64,000 nt of DNA, from positions 930,001-994,000 of the forward strand of contig NZ_CP106855.1 in assembly GCF_002209355.2 (NCBI RefSeq). Reading direction: 5' to 3'. Positions 9,514 to 18,792 of the stretch are shown one piece after another. The notes beneath the pieces are model-generated. The model was given only the letters and a program-made list of their open reading frames with translations. It did not search any database and was not told the DNA's origin. This DNA is from Bdellovibrio sp. SKB1291214 (lineage in GTDB: Bacteria > Bdellovibrionota > Bdellovibrionia > Bdellovibrionales > Bdellovibrionaceae). Position 1 is the stretch's first letter. Each line of letters begins with the position of its first letter. Both the position numbers and the translations under genes were made by a program.

Positions 9514-9771
9514 CTACGTGGACTTTTGTTTAGCTGTTTTTTTAGCTGGCTTTTTAGCAGCAGCTGCTTCAACCAATTTAACGTTAGAATAATCGATGAA
9601 GCCTTCTTTTTTCAAAAGACCATCTTTTTTATCGTAGTGTGTTTGAACTTTCACACCTTGAACGCTGATTTTCATCGCTTTAGCGTCTACAGCCAAAACT
9701 GTGCCCTTCTTACCTTTGTCAGAGCCAGAGATAACTTGTACAGTTGCGCCTTTTTTGATTTTCAATTTCAT
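9514..9771 (-). CDS. KOW-domain protein resembling ribosomal protein L24 (uL24)
   Basis: 85 aa. The KOW motif (VQVISGSDKGKKGTVLAV, about 10-27) and the basic Lys/Ala-rich tail resemble bacterial L24, which nucleates 50S assembly, though it is shorter than the usual ~103 aa. It sits 13 bp downstream of rpmB rather than in an S10/spc-type cluster. It could be the genuine L24 relocated or a paralogue; other ribosomal loci are outside the window. Confidence 0.75.
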   Translation of the reverse strand: MKLKIKKGATVQVISGSDKGKKGTVLAVDAKAMKISVQGVKVQTHYDKKDGLLKKEGFIDYSNVKLVEAAAAKKPAKKTAKQKST

Positions 9772-9784
9772 TTGTCAGCCTCGA

Positions 9785-10072
9785 TTATTTCTTAGAAGAG
9801 ATTTTCTTTTTGATTCTCATCTTAACTGCCATCGCTCTTTTAGAAAGAGTCGCGTCGTTAGCACCCAAGATATATGCATCAAAACCGCCAACGTGTTCCA
9901 TGTCACGAAGCGCAGAAGTTGCGATGTTCAAGCGAACCATAGAGTTCAAAGAACGGCTAAAGATGCGTTTTTTCTGAACATTTGGTTGTGCAGTTGTTTT
10001 AGTTTTGATGTTGGAGTGAGATACCAAGTTTTTTACAACTGGGCCTTTTCCAGTGATTTCACATTTGCTCAT
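9785..10072 (-). CDS. rpmB: 50S ribosomal protein L28
   Basis: 95 aa. The N-terminus MSKCEITGKGPVVKNLVSHS and the basic remainder with N(I/V)QKKR match bL28. First gene of a two-gene unit with the L24-like gene. ATG at 10072; GGAG is ~4 nt upstream on the minus strand. Confidence 0.92.
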   Translation of the reverse strand: MSKCEITGKGPVVKNLVSHSNIKTKTTAQPNVQKKRIFSRSLNSMVRLNIATSALRDMEHVGGFDAYILGANDATLSKRAMAVKMRIKKKISSKK

Positions 10073-10258
10073 TACGTGCTCCTACTAGCTACAAGTCGAG
10101 GTCAGCGCCGCCCGACCCCAGGATTCTTTCCTGAAATTCAATAGGGACGCCGCAAACAAGAAACAAGGATATAAAGTAAAAAGACACTTGATGGCAACTC
10201 TTTTTTCTTGTACACCCATTAACTCGCAAACCAAAAGGAACTCAAAAAGAGGTTACTC

Positions 10259-10528
10259 ATGAAAAAGACAACTCGTAGCAAATATAGACAAGAATTCTCT
10301 GGCGACCACGTATTCGATTACAAAGATCCAGCATCTTTGACTCGTTTTATCGGTGACGGTGGCAAAATCACTCCATCTCGCATCTCTAAATTGTCCGTAG
10401 CTCAACAAAAACGTGTAGCTGCAGCAGTTAAAAAAGCTCGTAACTTGGCTCTATTGCCATCTGGTACTGACGCTTACGACTCTTTCCACAGAGCAGAAGC
10501 TATCTCTCCAGTTCCTTTCGAGATCTAA
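10259..10528 (+). CDS. rpsR: 30S ribosomal protein S18
   Basis: 89 aa. The DYKDPASLTRFI start of the core, PSRISKLSVAQQK and the terminal ARNLALLP block are diagnostic of bS18. It stands alone here rather than in the common rpsF-ssb-rpsR-rplI cluster, diverging from rpmB, with a strong terminator after the stop. AAAGAGG lies ~6 nt before the ATG. Confidence 0.92.
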   Translation: MKKTTRSKYRQEFSGDHVFDYKDPASLTRFIGDGGKITPSRISKLSVAQQKRVAAAVKKARNLALLPSGTDAYDSFHRAEAISPVPFEI

Positions 10529-10566
10529 TTAGGTCTTAAATTAGAATAGGGTTCCTTTTGGAAACT

Positions 10567-10600
10567 AAAAAAGCCGGGCATCCCCCGGCTTTTTTATTTT
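10567..10600 (+). terminator. Rho-independent terminator of rpsR
   Basis: Stem AAAAGCCGGG / CCCGGCTTTT with a short loop, running into TTTTTTATTTT. The A-rich 5' side also allows use from the other strand. Confidence 0.9.
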
Positions 10601-10603
10601 AAA

Positions 10604-10682
10604 ACCCCGCATTTTACTCCCCGCACCTGCTCCTGCACCCGGCCCCGAGCCCGAGCCCGCTCCCATCCCCAAAACCACTCTC
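10604..10682. other. GC-rich, C-skewed low-complexity stretch
   Basis: Stretch rich in CCC and repeated GAGCCC/GCTCCT-like words between the rpsR terminator and the palindromic repeat. It stands out from the surrounding AT-richer DNA. A minus-strand frame through it gives only Gly/Ser/Ala repeats and I do not regard it as coding. Confidence 0.5.
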
Positions 10683-10802
10683 GACCGATCAAAAGCAGTC
10701 AGATGCAAGGCGGAGGGCTTACCCGCAACGCAGGCGGGCTGGAGGCCCGTCGGAGTGAGGACTAAGCCCGACAACGCAGCAGCTGGCTGCTTTTCATCGG
10801 TC
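10683..10802. repeat. 120-bp palindromic element with 19-bp terminal inverted repeats (MITE/REP-like)
   Basis: The ends GACCGATCAAAAGCAGTCA (10683-10701) and TGGCTGCTTTTCATCGGTC (10784-10802) are inverted copies matching at 17 of 19 positions. An inner pair GGGCTTA / TAAGCCC extends the symmetry, so the whole element can form a cruciform or RNA hairpin. It is GC-richer than its surroundings. The stop codon of the neighbouring membrane gene (10794-10796) lies within its right arm. Copy number in the genome cannot be assessed here. Confidence 0.7.
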
Positions 10803-11177
10803 AACCCGCCACCATCGAATGGCCGTAACTAACATCATCACCATGTAGGATTTACTCGACCAGCTGTGTAACAACGGCCCTGGAATTCCCCAGAAAAAGA
10901 GCTGATCAAAGGGCACTCCCCAGTTCAAGAGTCTGATACCCAATATAGGAAGCGCAAAGATCACCCAGAACTGCAACATTCCGGCAAACCAAGTCATTTC
11001 CTGAAAGCCTTCTTTTTTGTGCTCCCAGGCCATTAAGGAGATTGGCATCACCACAAATAAAACGCCGGCGATAGTTGCCGCGATCTGCTTGTTCTTAATA
11101 ACCGCAAAAATTAGCATCACGGCCGCGATCACAAGGACCTGCACCACCAAATATTCCAAAAATCTGTTTCGTCTCAT
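10794..11177 (-). CDS. Integral membrane protein, unknown, ending inside a palindromic repeat
   Basis: About 127 aa (start ATG 11177), with four predicted hydrophobic helices and a basic C-terminus (RWWRVDR). The last codons and stop lie in the right arm of the 120-bp repeat, so the natural C-terminus may have been altered by insertion of that repeat. No family recognised. The frame extends 12 codons upstream of the chosen start; no strong ribosome site distinguishes them. Confidence 0.6.
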   Translation of the reverse strand: MRRNRFLEYLVVQVLVIAAVMLIFAVIKNKQIAATIAGVLFVVMPISLMAWEHKKEGFQEMTWFAGMLQFWVIFALPILGIRLLNWGVPFDQLFFWGIPGPLLHSWSSKSYMVMMLVTAIRWWRVDR

Positions 11178-11319
11178 ATCCAAGAAGTTAGTCCACCCCA
11201 AAGGACAACTCAAGGGATGTCATTGTTCTTCTATCGATTATTTTGATTTGGAGTACTCCTGAGTTGGCCGTTCGGTTGCAATACAGGGAATTCGTCAACT
11301 TTAACTAAGGAAACGAATT

Positions 11320-11526
11320 ATGAATCACCAGCAAAACACACTTCTTAAATTACAAACTGATCTCAGCAAATTCGGGTTGAATCCGACGGAATGGACTCTC
11401 GAAAAAGTCCAAAACCTCTCTTACTTAATTAGAAATAAATTAGACAAAAGTTTCGCCCTCTATGGGCGACTTGAAATGAACAAAAACGTTCCCGCCTGGA
11501 AGTCCATTGACCTAGTGGCTCTCTAA
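11320..11526 (+). CDS. Small conserved-looking soluble protein
   Basis: 68 aa, with no signal peptide or membrane segment; predicted mostly helical (LLKLQTDLSKFG, LEKVQNLSYLIRNKLD). AAGGAAAC precedes the ATG at good spacing, which supports translation. Its end overlaps the convergent gene at 11523 by 4 bp. No family recognised. Confidence 0.6.
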   Translation: MNHQQNTLLKLQTDLSKFGLNPTEWTLEKVQNLSYLIRNKLDKSFALYGRLEMNKNVPAWKSIDLVAL

Positions 11527-12194
11527 AAAACGTCGCAGCGAACTGAAAACAAGCTGCGATTCCAAATATCAACCTCAGTAAGGACCGTTGTGGCCTTTCG
11601 AGCCTCCACAGTTGAGACTGTGCCCTCGGGAGTCAGCGGTACCTCCTCCCCCGGAAGCTTGGCAGCGACTCTTTGACGAAGAGCTGTCCAAGCTTCTTCT
11701 CCGTTAGCCCTGATGAATGTACTTTTCAAACGACAGAACGTTGCGATTTCCGCTTCAGACAACCAACCAAATCGATCATAGGTACCGGGCTCTGGCGGCT
11801 TCACTCCCCAAGCCAAACGGACCATCAATTCAATTCCATCATTCAAAGTCGAAGTGACTTCTTTCACCCCGAACATTTGCGATGCGCATTGGCTGGAACT
11901 TTTGTTCACAGCGTCCGCGATGTTTTTTAAAGTCGAAAAATATTCGTAGCAAGATCCCGCACTGTTCCCCAGCTGACATGCCTCTTTTTCGCGCACAATT
12001 GATGGTGGAATCGTATTTTTTTTCACCTGGGTCGAGAACAACTGCCCCTTGAGATATTCACGCATCGCCGCCTCTTCGGTGTCACAAACCGTGTGAGGTG
12101 GGTTTAAAAGCATAATAACGACCACTCCGATAACCAGAGCGCCAATGACTAGCACCGGCTTAGGCAGATCATTTAGAAACTTATCCAAATCCAT
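11523..12194 (-). CDS. Membrane-anchored periplasmic protein, unknown
   Basis: 223 aa: one N-terminal membrane helix (about 14-31, VLVIGALVIGVVVIMLL) followed by a soluble domain with six or so Cys (VCDT, ACQL, SCYEY, QCASQ, FCRL, VRCDVF), suggesting an oxidised periplasmic fold. It is the last chromosomal protein gene before tRNA-Pro and is transcribed away from it. No family recognised. Confidence 0.7.
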   Translation of the reverse strand: MDLDKFLNDLPKPVLVIGALVIGVVVIMLLNPPHTVCDTEEAAMREYLKGQLFSTQVKKNTIPPSIVREKEACQLGNSAGSCYEYFSTLKNIADAVNKSSSQCASQMFGVKEVTSTLNDGIELMVRLAWGVKPPEPGTYDRFGWLSEAEIATFCRLKSTFIRANGEEAWTALRQRVAAKLPGEEVPLTPEGTVSTVEARKATTVLTEVDIWNRSLFSVRCDVF

Positions 12195-12213
12195 GGAAAA
12201 AATGATACTTATA

Positions 12214-14017
<1,804 letters not shown>

Positions 14018-14028
<11 letters not shown>

Positions 14029-14218
14029 CGAGTAACTCCTCTCTTTCTTTTTTTAACCGTCCCCGCTTATGCGCTAGGACTATCATCTCAGAAATCAAAG
14101 ACTGGACTTCGGAAGACCTTTTAAAGTCATGAGGTCTCTGGTCCTTTTCATAAGTAGCTAGAACCAAACTTCCATGAGGCCCTACCTTAGGGTCCTTTGG
14201 GCTCTTCCTTCTACTCAC
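14018..14218 (-). CDS. Small basic ICE protein upstream of the integrase
   Basis: 66 aa, charged, no membrane segment; C-terminal half predicted helical (SLISEMIVLAHKRGRLKKEREELL). Its 3' end overlaps the recombinase start by 11 bp and its 5' end overlaps the HTH gene by 8 bp, so all are probably one operon. No family recognised; a role as accessory factor of recombination is possible from position only. Confidence 0.65.
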
Positions 14219-14456
14219 CAGAGTCCTCCTTGATCTTGCTCATTTGTTTTAGCAATAGATCAATCAGCTTCTGTGACTCCTTCTTTGGAAGCAACGCCAG
14301 CACTTCCATCACCGCACTCATCAAATTACTTGGACGGCGACCTCCGGCCTCATATCGACTGATAACAGTCTTATCCGCCACTCCAAGAATGAGGGCAGCA
14401 TCATCCTGGGTTAAGTCCAATCCCAAACGAATTTCTCTAAATCTCTTTGGACTCAC
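14211..14456 (-). CDS. XRE-type HTH regulator
   Basis: 81 aa. A helix-turn-helix of the lambda-Cro/MqsA type (LTQDDAALILGVADKTVISRYEAGGRRPS, about 15-43) occupies the N-terminal half, followed by a short helical tail. Lies between two overlapping ICE genes leading into the integrase, so it probably controls its own operon and thus integration/excision. Confidence 0.8.
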   Translation of the reverse strand: MSPKRFREIRLGLDLTQDDAALILGVADKTVISRYEAGGRRPSNLMSAVMEVLALLPKKESQKLIDLLLKQMSKIKEDSGE

Positions 14457-14839
14457 GCCGCATCCCCACTTTCATCATGTTGACCATTGGTCAACTTATT
14501 AGTCAAGCCTCTCTTGTTCTTTTTAGCGCCACCAAGACTTATATTGGCCTGCCCCATCAATGCCAACTTTAATTCTTCTGGGACTGAACCGCTTAGTTTG
14601 GCTTTCTTCAAAATGTTCTCCAACAAGGCAATTTCATTGAAAAACTCAGCCCTGATCTGGTGCACGTCACCATCGCCACATGTCTCATTGAATCGTGTCA
14701 AAACCCAACTTGCTACATCTTGTCTCGTTACTCTCCCCGCATCAAACCCCTCATTAACACGAGCCACAATTTGACTGACTGCCTCTTCGGCTTGCTTCGT
14801 TATGGTGATCTTCGTTACTAACTCCTCTTTTTCTTCCAT
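14453..14839 (-). CDS. ICE accessory protein, possible MobC-like relaxosome component
   Basis: 128 aa, soluble, N-terminal segment (KITITKQAEEAVSQIVARVNEGF) that could form a ribbon-helix-helix, then a helical middle (FFNEIALLENILKKAKLSG) and a polar tail. No cysteine motif. It is first in the operon leading to the integrase and lies directly next to the candidate oriT, which is where MobC-like DNA-binding helpers are found. Family assignment is inference; no relaxase domain. Confidence 0.5.
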   Translation of the reverse strand: MEEKEELVTKITITKQAEEAVSQIVARVNEGFDAGRVTRQDVASWVLTRFNETCGDGDVHQIRAEFFNEIALLENILKKAKLSGSVPEELKLALMGQANISLGGAKKNKRGLTNKLTNGQHDESGDAA

Positions 14840-14903
14840 GTATTTACCTCCCCGTATTCAAAATCGGGATGCGCCGCTTGTAGCATCCATCATTCGCAGA
14901 ATT

Positions 14904-15020
14904 TGAAATTATATGAGGTAGGTAGCCCCACTGTTTCAATTCGAAGCCTATCAATGACTAAATCTAAAACTGTTTTTTTAATCTCAACAGCACTTCAGCT
15001 ACCTGCCTCTTATAATTTCA
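14904..15020. repeat. Long-range inverted repeat in the candidate oriT region
   Basis: The 23-bp arms 14904-14926 and 14998-15020 are inverted copies matching at 21 of 23 positions (TGAAATTATA...GGTAGC), 71 bp apart. They border the first part of the 394-bp non-coding region 14840-15233. Confidence 0.75.
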
Positions 15021-15084
15021 AGTGTTTGTGTTTTGTATCTATCTAAATATTTTTTATCTATCTCTCATCTCCTCTTCCTCTCAG

Positions 15085-15157
15085 CTCCATCCCCCGTTTC
15101 GTGACCCCTTTCTCTCGTAGGGAGGGAGGGGTCACGAACCGTAGGAGGGGGATGGAG
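15085..15157. other. Nested palindrome, candidate origin of transfer (oriT)
   Basis: Outer arms CTCCATCCCCC (15085-15095) and GGGGGATGGAG (15147-15157) are perfect inverted copies. Immediately inside, GTTTCGTGACCCCT (15096-15109) pairs with AGGGGTCACGAAC (15127-15139) with a single bulged T. CGTAGG(G/A) occurs in both the loop and the right shoulder. This dense symmetry in the only large non-coding gap of the transfer region, next to possible relaxosome genes, is what oriT looks like. A replication origin or regulator site is the alternative. Confidence 0.55.
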
Positions 15158-15233
15158 GTGGGAGGAAGTCCCCTGTTTCTCTTCAAACTCCGAATACTTA
15201 CCCGCATTTCAGCATCCCTAGTTTTCTTGAAAA

Positions 15234-16004
15234 TCAGCCGGAAACATTCCGGTGATTTTCCGGCGCGCTCTTCACCGATACCGCCAGAGAATTGAAGAAC
15301 TTCCTCAGAATGGTTTTCCGTCCCGCAATCCGAAGCTCACAATCCAAATGCCTCCGAGAGAAATCATCCAAATCAAAAAATCCGATCTCTTGATTCGCCG
15401 AGCTCAATCCACCCGACCTAAATTCTTCCGAAATCACCATTTCGATTTTCTCGTCCGCAACACCGAAGAGAACCAAGTCTACATTTCGTGCTCTTTGATA
15501 TGCTCGCCTCATGGTTTTATACCGAGCTTGCGATTTCCTTGTCCGCTCGATCTCGAGAGCGCAACGAATGAAATTGCTACCTCCCGTTACATCAAAAAGT
15601 AAGTCTGGTAGCTTGGAGATAATTCCATCTCCCAATCCTTTTACAGCAATAACTCGATCCGATTTTAGCTCAGCCTCTGACCAGCTTTGCCTCAACATCT
15701 GCTGATTCTTGAGGTGAAGATAAAATCGCATAACAATCTCATCATGTAGCAAATAGGTTGGAACAATCTGGCCGATAGAATCCTGTCCCATTCGTTGCTT
15801 CCCCTTTGAACTCAGCGAAAGGAAATCAGGAACTCCCGAACCATTCGAATAAGCTGTAAAAAAAGATGAGTTTTTAAGCTCACTCCAATTTTGATAGCGG
15901 ACTGACTTTCCTTCTGAGCAATAGAAATCCCAAAAGACAGCTTTTGATATGAAACCGAACTTCTTCGAAAGCAGCAGCGCCTCTTCAATGGAACTACTTC
16001 TCAC
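15234..16004 (-). CDS. Replication-relaxation-like protein, candidate ICE relaxase
   Basis: 256 aa. N-terminal winged-helix-like part (about 5-75), then a middle and C-terminal region whose pattern PDLLFDV ... ALEIERTRKS ... RY (about 145-180) resembles the Replic_Relax family and the PD-(D/E)XK nuclease fold. There is no HUH relaxase motif. It precedes the candidate oriT and follows the coupling-protein gene in the transfer operon, a natural place for the DNA-processing protein. A non-catalytic DNA-binding role is equally possible. Confidence 0.5.
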   Translation of the reverse strand: MRSSSIEEALLLSKKFGFISKAVFWDFYCSEGKSVRYQNWSELKNSSFFTAYSNGSGVPDFLSLSSKGKQRMGQDSIGQIVPTYLLHDEIVMRFYLHLKNQQMLRQSWSEAELKSDRVIAVKGLGDGIISKLPDLLFDVTGGSNFIRCALEIERTRKSQARYKTMRRAYQRARNVDLVLFGVADEKIEMVISEEFRSGGLSSANQEIGFFDLDDFSRRHLDCELRIAGRKTILRKFFNSLAVSVKSAPENHRNVSG

Positions 16005-16293
16005 TATTCAGAACTCCAGTCCCCATCGGGACCAATGCAAAGTGCCCCAACTCCAAAACACCATTATGAAAATTAGTCTCTACCCACTGATAACTCCACT
16101 TCACTTCAGAGAGATTGAAATCTAAAGACTTTGGCAACTCCAACTCATAACCGATTACCACCTGCCTGACTCTAATCGAACATCCTCGCACAGGATCATA
16201 AATCGCACCGAAGCCGTCGCTACTGTTCGCACATGGCGATTTACTTACGCAGCCCGCGGCTACAAAAACATAAAACAAGATAAGTATTTTCAA
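15994..16293 (-). CDS. Small lipoprotein in the transfer operon
   Basis: 99 aa: lipoprotein signal peptide with lipobox VAAGC (Cys 15), then a short mature domain with two more Cys (SPCANS, RGCSIR). Entry-exclusion proteins and VirB7-like lipoproteins have this form, but no specific similarity is visible. It overlaps the downstream gene by 11 bp and follows the coupling-protein gene by 11 bp, so it belongs to the operon. Confidence 0.65.
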   Translation of the reverse strand: MKILILFYVFVAAGCVSKSPCANSSDGFGAIYDPVRGCSIRVRQVVIGYELELPKSLDFNLSEVKWSYQWVETNFHNGVLELGHFALVPMGTGVLNSEK

Positions 16294-16304
16294 TTGGCCT
16301 CCTT

Positions 16305-17894
16305 TCAGCTTGCCTCCAATATTGAAGATCTATTTTGAGAACCTTTAAGTTCAATGAACTCAACTTTCGCCTTCGCAATCCGAGGAAGCTTGTGTGCTTT
16401 CAAATCGGGTTGCATTTGAAACTTCAGGCGCTCCGTAAATGCACCGTCATTAAATGGAACGACAATAACTCCGTCCCCCGTACCAAGTTCTTTCTTGAAG
16501 GTATTGGGATGATAAATGAACTCCTCGACATCACGTACTGACCCATCTCCAGTCATCTCACTTCCAAACAATCCTTTCTTGGCTCTCTCAGTCATCTTGG
16601 TTCCCTCTTTGGTTCCGATCAGTCTTGAAAAATACTCAGCAGTTTCAGGCTCATTCGTTCGCATGAAAACTTTTAGGTTTGAATTTGTCTGGATTGTGTT
16701 CTTCACTTCCTCACCCAATGCACCAAGGTCTCCCTGAGCTTGATGCGCAAAAGTGATTCCAACATTTGCACTTCTAGATTTATTTAGGAGGCTGACGAAA
16801 CTCGGAATCAAGTACTCGGTAAAGTCATCCAGATAGACACCAAAAAATGGGAAGCTCTTGTCTTCATCCAAATGCCGACTTGATACTGAGCTTTGGATAC
16901 ATTGAAGTACCAACTTGGCTGTTGCCTTTCCGAGTGTTGGAGTTTTTAAAACAGGCAATTGGAAATATACGATCAATCCTTCACGCATCACATGCTCAAT
17001 GTCGATCTGGGGCATGTCAGAGTTAAAGAGAATCGCCGTTTCCCCCGAGGTAAAATGTCCCAACTGATTAACTAGGCCACTCGTTCTCTTTTCCCGATCT
17101 TCTTTTGACAGAGCAACGAAGCGATCCGCCCAGGCCGTTAAACCTGGGTCGTCAGTAGAATTCGCCAAAGACATAAGAACTGATGGATTCGTAATTGCCT
17201 GAATCAATTTATTGAAAGTCGGAATCACTTCAGCTCCTTCAAACAAATAAAGAGTCTGCTTTAAGATCTCGTATTGAAGATTTTTGTAATATTCATCTTC
17301 AAAAGAGAACGCAGCAAAGATTCGCTCCGTCACTTCGTCAGCAGATCCCCCCTTTAATGGATTAATACTTGAACTCGTTTCCGGATTTACTAGCGATAAC
17401 ATCCTGAAATCTTTAGATCGCTTATACTTCACAGCATAGGCGTATAATTTGTCCAACAAACCCTTGTCAGACTTTCCGTCAATCAAAATAAGTCCTCGGC
17501 CATTCTTGATATCATCAATTGCCCAAGGCAAAATCACCGACTCCGTTTTTCCGGCATTTGTCGTTCCGACAATCTGCGTGTGCATCCGTCTTGCCGTCAG
17601 TGGAATGTAGACTGGCTTCTGCTCTACCGACGTCCCAAGGAAAATGCTATCCTTCGCAGTAACACGATTCAGGCGGGTTTTGACCTCCTTCGCTTTCGAC
17701 CTTTCAGCAAACTCAGTTCTAAACTTCGCGAAAAAAAATACGACCACAAACGATATGACTGATGCAGTTATATATCGGTGTCTAACAATGGCACTCAGTA
17801 TTTGCGGCGCCAAATTATGAAACGCCAGTACCACAAATAGAACAATCAACATGACAATCCCGAATAGCTCTTTGCTATCGTTATTATTGTTCAA
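16305..17894 (-). CDS. Type IV coupling protein (VirD4/TraD-like)
   Basis: About 529 aa. Two N-terminal membrane helices, Walker A GTTNAGKT (about 110), Walker B in GVYLDDFTEYL (about 320), and a C-terminal RecA-like region with an arginine-finger segment (RTNEPETAEYF). It brings the relaxosome to the secretion channel and powers DNA export. I prefer the TTG at 17894 (CAGGA 7 nt upstream), which overlaps the VirB10 stop by 11 bp; the ATG at 17966 would overlap by 83 bp. Last of the channel genes. Confidence 0.88.
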   Translation of the reverse strand: MNNNNDSKELFGIVMLIVLFVVLAFHNLAPQILSAIVRHRYITASVISFVVVFFFAKFRTEFAERSKAKEVKTRLNRVTAKDSIFLGTSVEQKPVYIPLTARRMHTQIVGTTNAGKTESVILPWAIDDIKNGRGLILIDGKSDKGLLDKLYAYAVKYKRSKDFRMLSLVNPETSSSINPLKGGSADEVTERIFAAFSFEDEYYKNLQYEILKQTLYLFEGAEVIPTFNKLIQAITNPSVLMSLANSTDDPGLTAWADRFVALSKEDREKRTSGLVNQLGHFTSGETAILFNSDMPQIDIEHVMREGLIVYFQLPVLKTPTLGKATAKLVLQCIQSSVSSRHLDEDKSFPFFGVYLDDFTEYLIPSFVSLLNKSRSANVGITFAHQAQGDLGALGEEVKNTIQTNSNLKVFMRTNEPETAEYFSRLIGTKEGTKMTERAKKGLFGSEMTGDGSVRDVEEFIYHPNTFKKELGTGDGVIVVPFNDGAFTERLKFQMQPDLKAHKLPRIAKAKVEFIELKGSQNRSSILEAS

Positions 17895-18792
17895 TTGACG
17901 ATCCTGATTGTAGATCCATTGCCTCGGACAACTGAGCATCACATTCAGAGTTCGGCTGAAGCTCAATCCACTCGCGCTCTGCTTTTAGGTTCTCTCCATA
18001 AGTTTGAGCCTTGCCTCTCGCCGTTTCAGCTACAGCAGTCAGAATCCCATTTCCAATTCCACCTTGAGATCTGCCAAAAATGTCTGTCTGCACGCTGCCA
18101 GCCGCAAGCCCACCTACGAAAGATGTAATTACTTGCCCCGCCGTGTTTTTAGTTCCATCGGAATAGACTCTTCCCGAAATTCCGACCTGCCCATCTTTTC
18201 CAAGTGCTCTAGCATTTATCGGCTTCATCAGTCCATTTAGGAGGGAGATTTGTTTAAATTGGATTAAGGCCCGATCACTTCCTTTAATAAAGGTGGCCTC
18301 TCCATAAAACCTCGTCCCTGCTTGAAGCTTTAAACCAGACTCAGTCTCTCCATCCATAAGCAGCTCAGCGAGAACCGGAACCGATTCTTGCGACACGACG
18401 ACCTTATCTAAAATCCGAAGAGGCAATCTTAATCCTGGATGAAGTCTCGATTTCGCGTTTCGACCTGATCCAATGACCATTGCCGTATTATAGTTAATTT
18501 GTCTGCTGTCGCCTCCTACTCCAAAGCTTTCTCTCTTGGGGGCTGACCAGAGTTGTTTCGAATCAGATTTGGCCTGGGTATTTCGGGAGCTTTCAATTCC
18601 CGGTTCGATTGATGGCTCGATCTTCTCAGAGAATTCTACCGGAAGCTCGTTAGGCATTAACAAAACGACGACTACAAATACCGCCAAACCCACAATCCCC
18701 AACCACTTGAATGAAGACAGGTTCAATTCAATCTTTGAGCCAAAACTACCCTTCCGAATAAATATCGCCTTTAGCTTAGCTATTAGTTCTAT
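17884..18792 (-). CDS. VirB10/TrbI/TraB-like channel protein, probable ATA start
   Basis: VirB10-family protein spanning the envelope: short cytoplasmic N-terminus, one membrane helix (WLGIVGLAVFVVVVLL), Pro/Glu-rich linker, and the C-terminal beta-barrel domain with RLPLRILDKVVVS and the DGQVGISGRV segment. A conventional TTG start exists at 18726, but it lacks a ribosome site and removes the cytoplasmic part. The frame is open 22 codons further to an ATA (18790-18792) with AAGGAGG 4 nt upstream, overlapping the stop of the preceding gene; the added residues (MELIAKLKAIFIRKG if initiated there) look like a genuine VirB10 N-terminus. Length 280 or 302 aa. Confidence 0.8.
   Translation of the reverse strand: MELIAKLKAIFIRKGSFGSKIELNLSSFKWLGIVGLAVFVVVVLLMPNELPVEFSEKIEPSIEPGIESSRNTQAKSDSKQLWSAPKRESFGVGGDSRQINYNTAMVIGSGRNAKSRLHPGLRLPLRILDKVVVSQESVPVLAELLMDGETESGLKLQAGTRFYGEATFIKGSDRALIQFKQISLLNGLMKPINARALGKDGQVGISGRVYSDGTKNTAGQVITSFVGGLAAGSVQTDIFGRSQGGIGNGILTAVAETARGKAQTYGENLKAEREWIELQPNSECDAQLSEAMDLQSGSSIEQ

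Noticed and set aside
10565-10804. 79-codon minus-strand frame through the GC-rich stretch and repeat
   Set aside because: Gly/Ser/Ala low complexity, overlaps the rpsR terminator and a palindromic element, no homologue recognised; judged non-coding.
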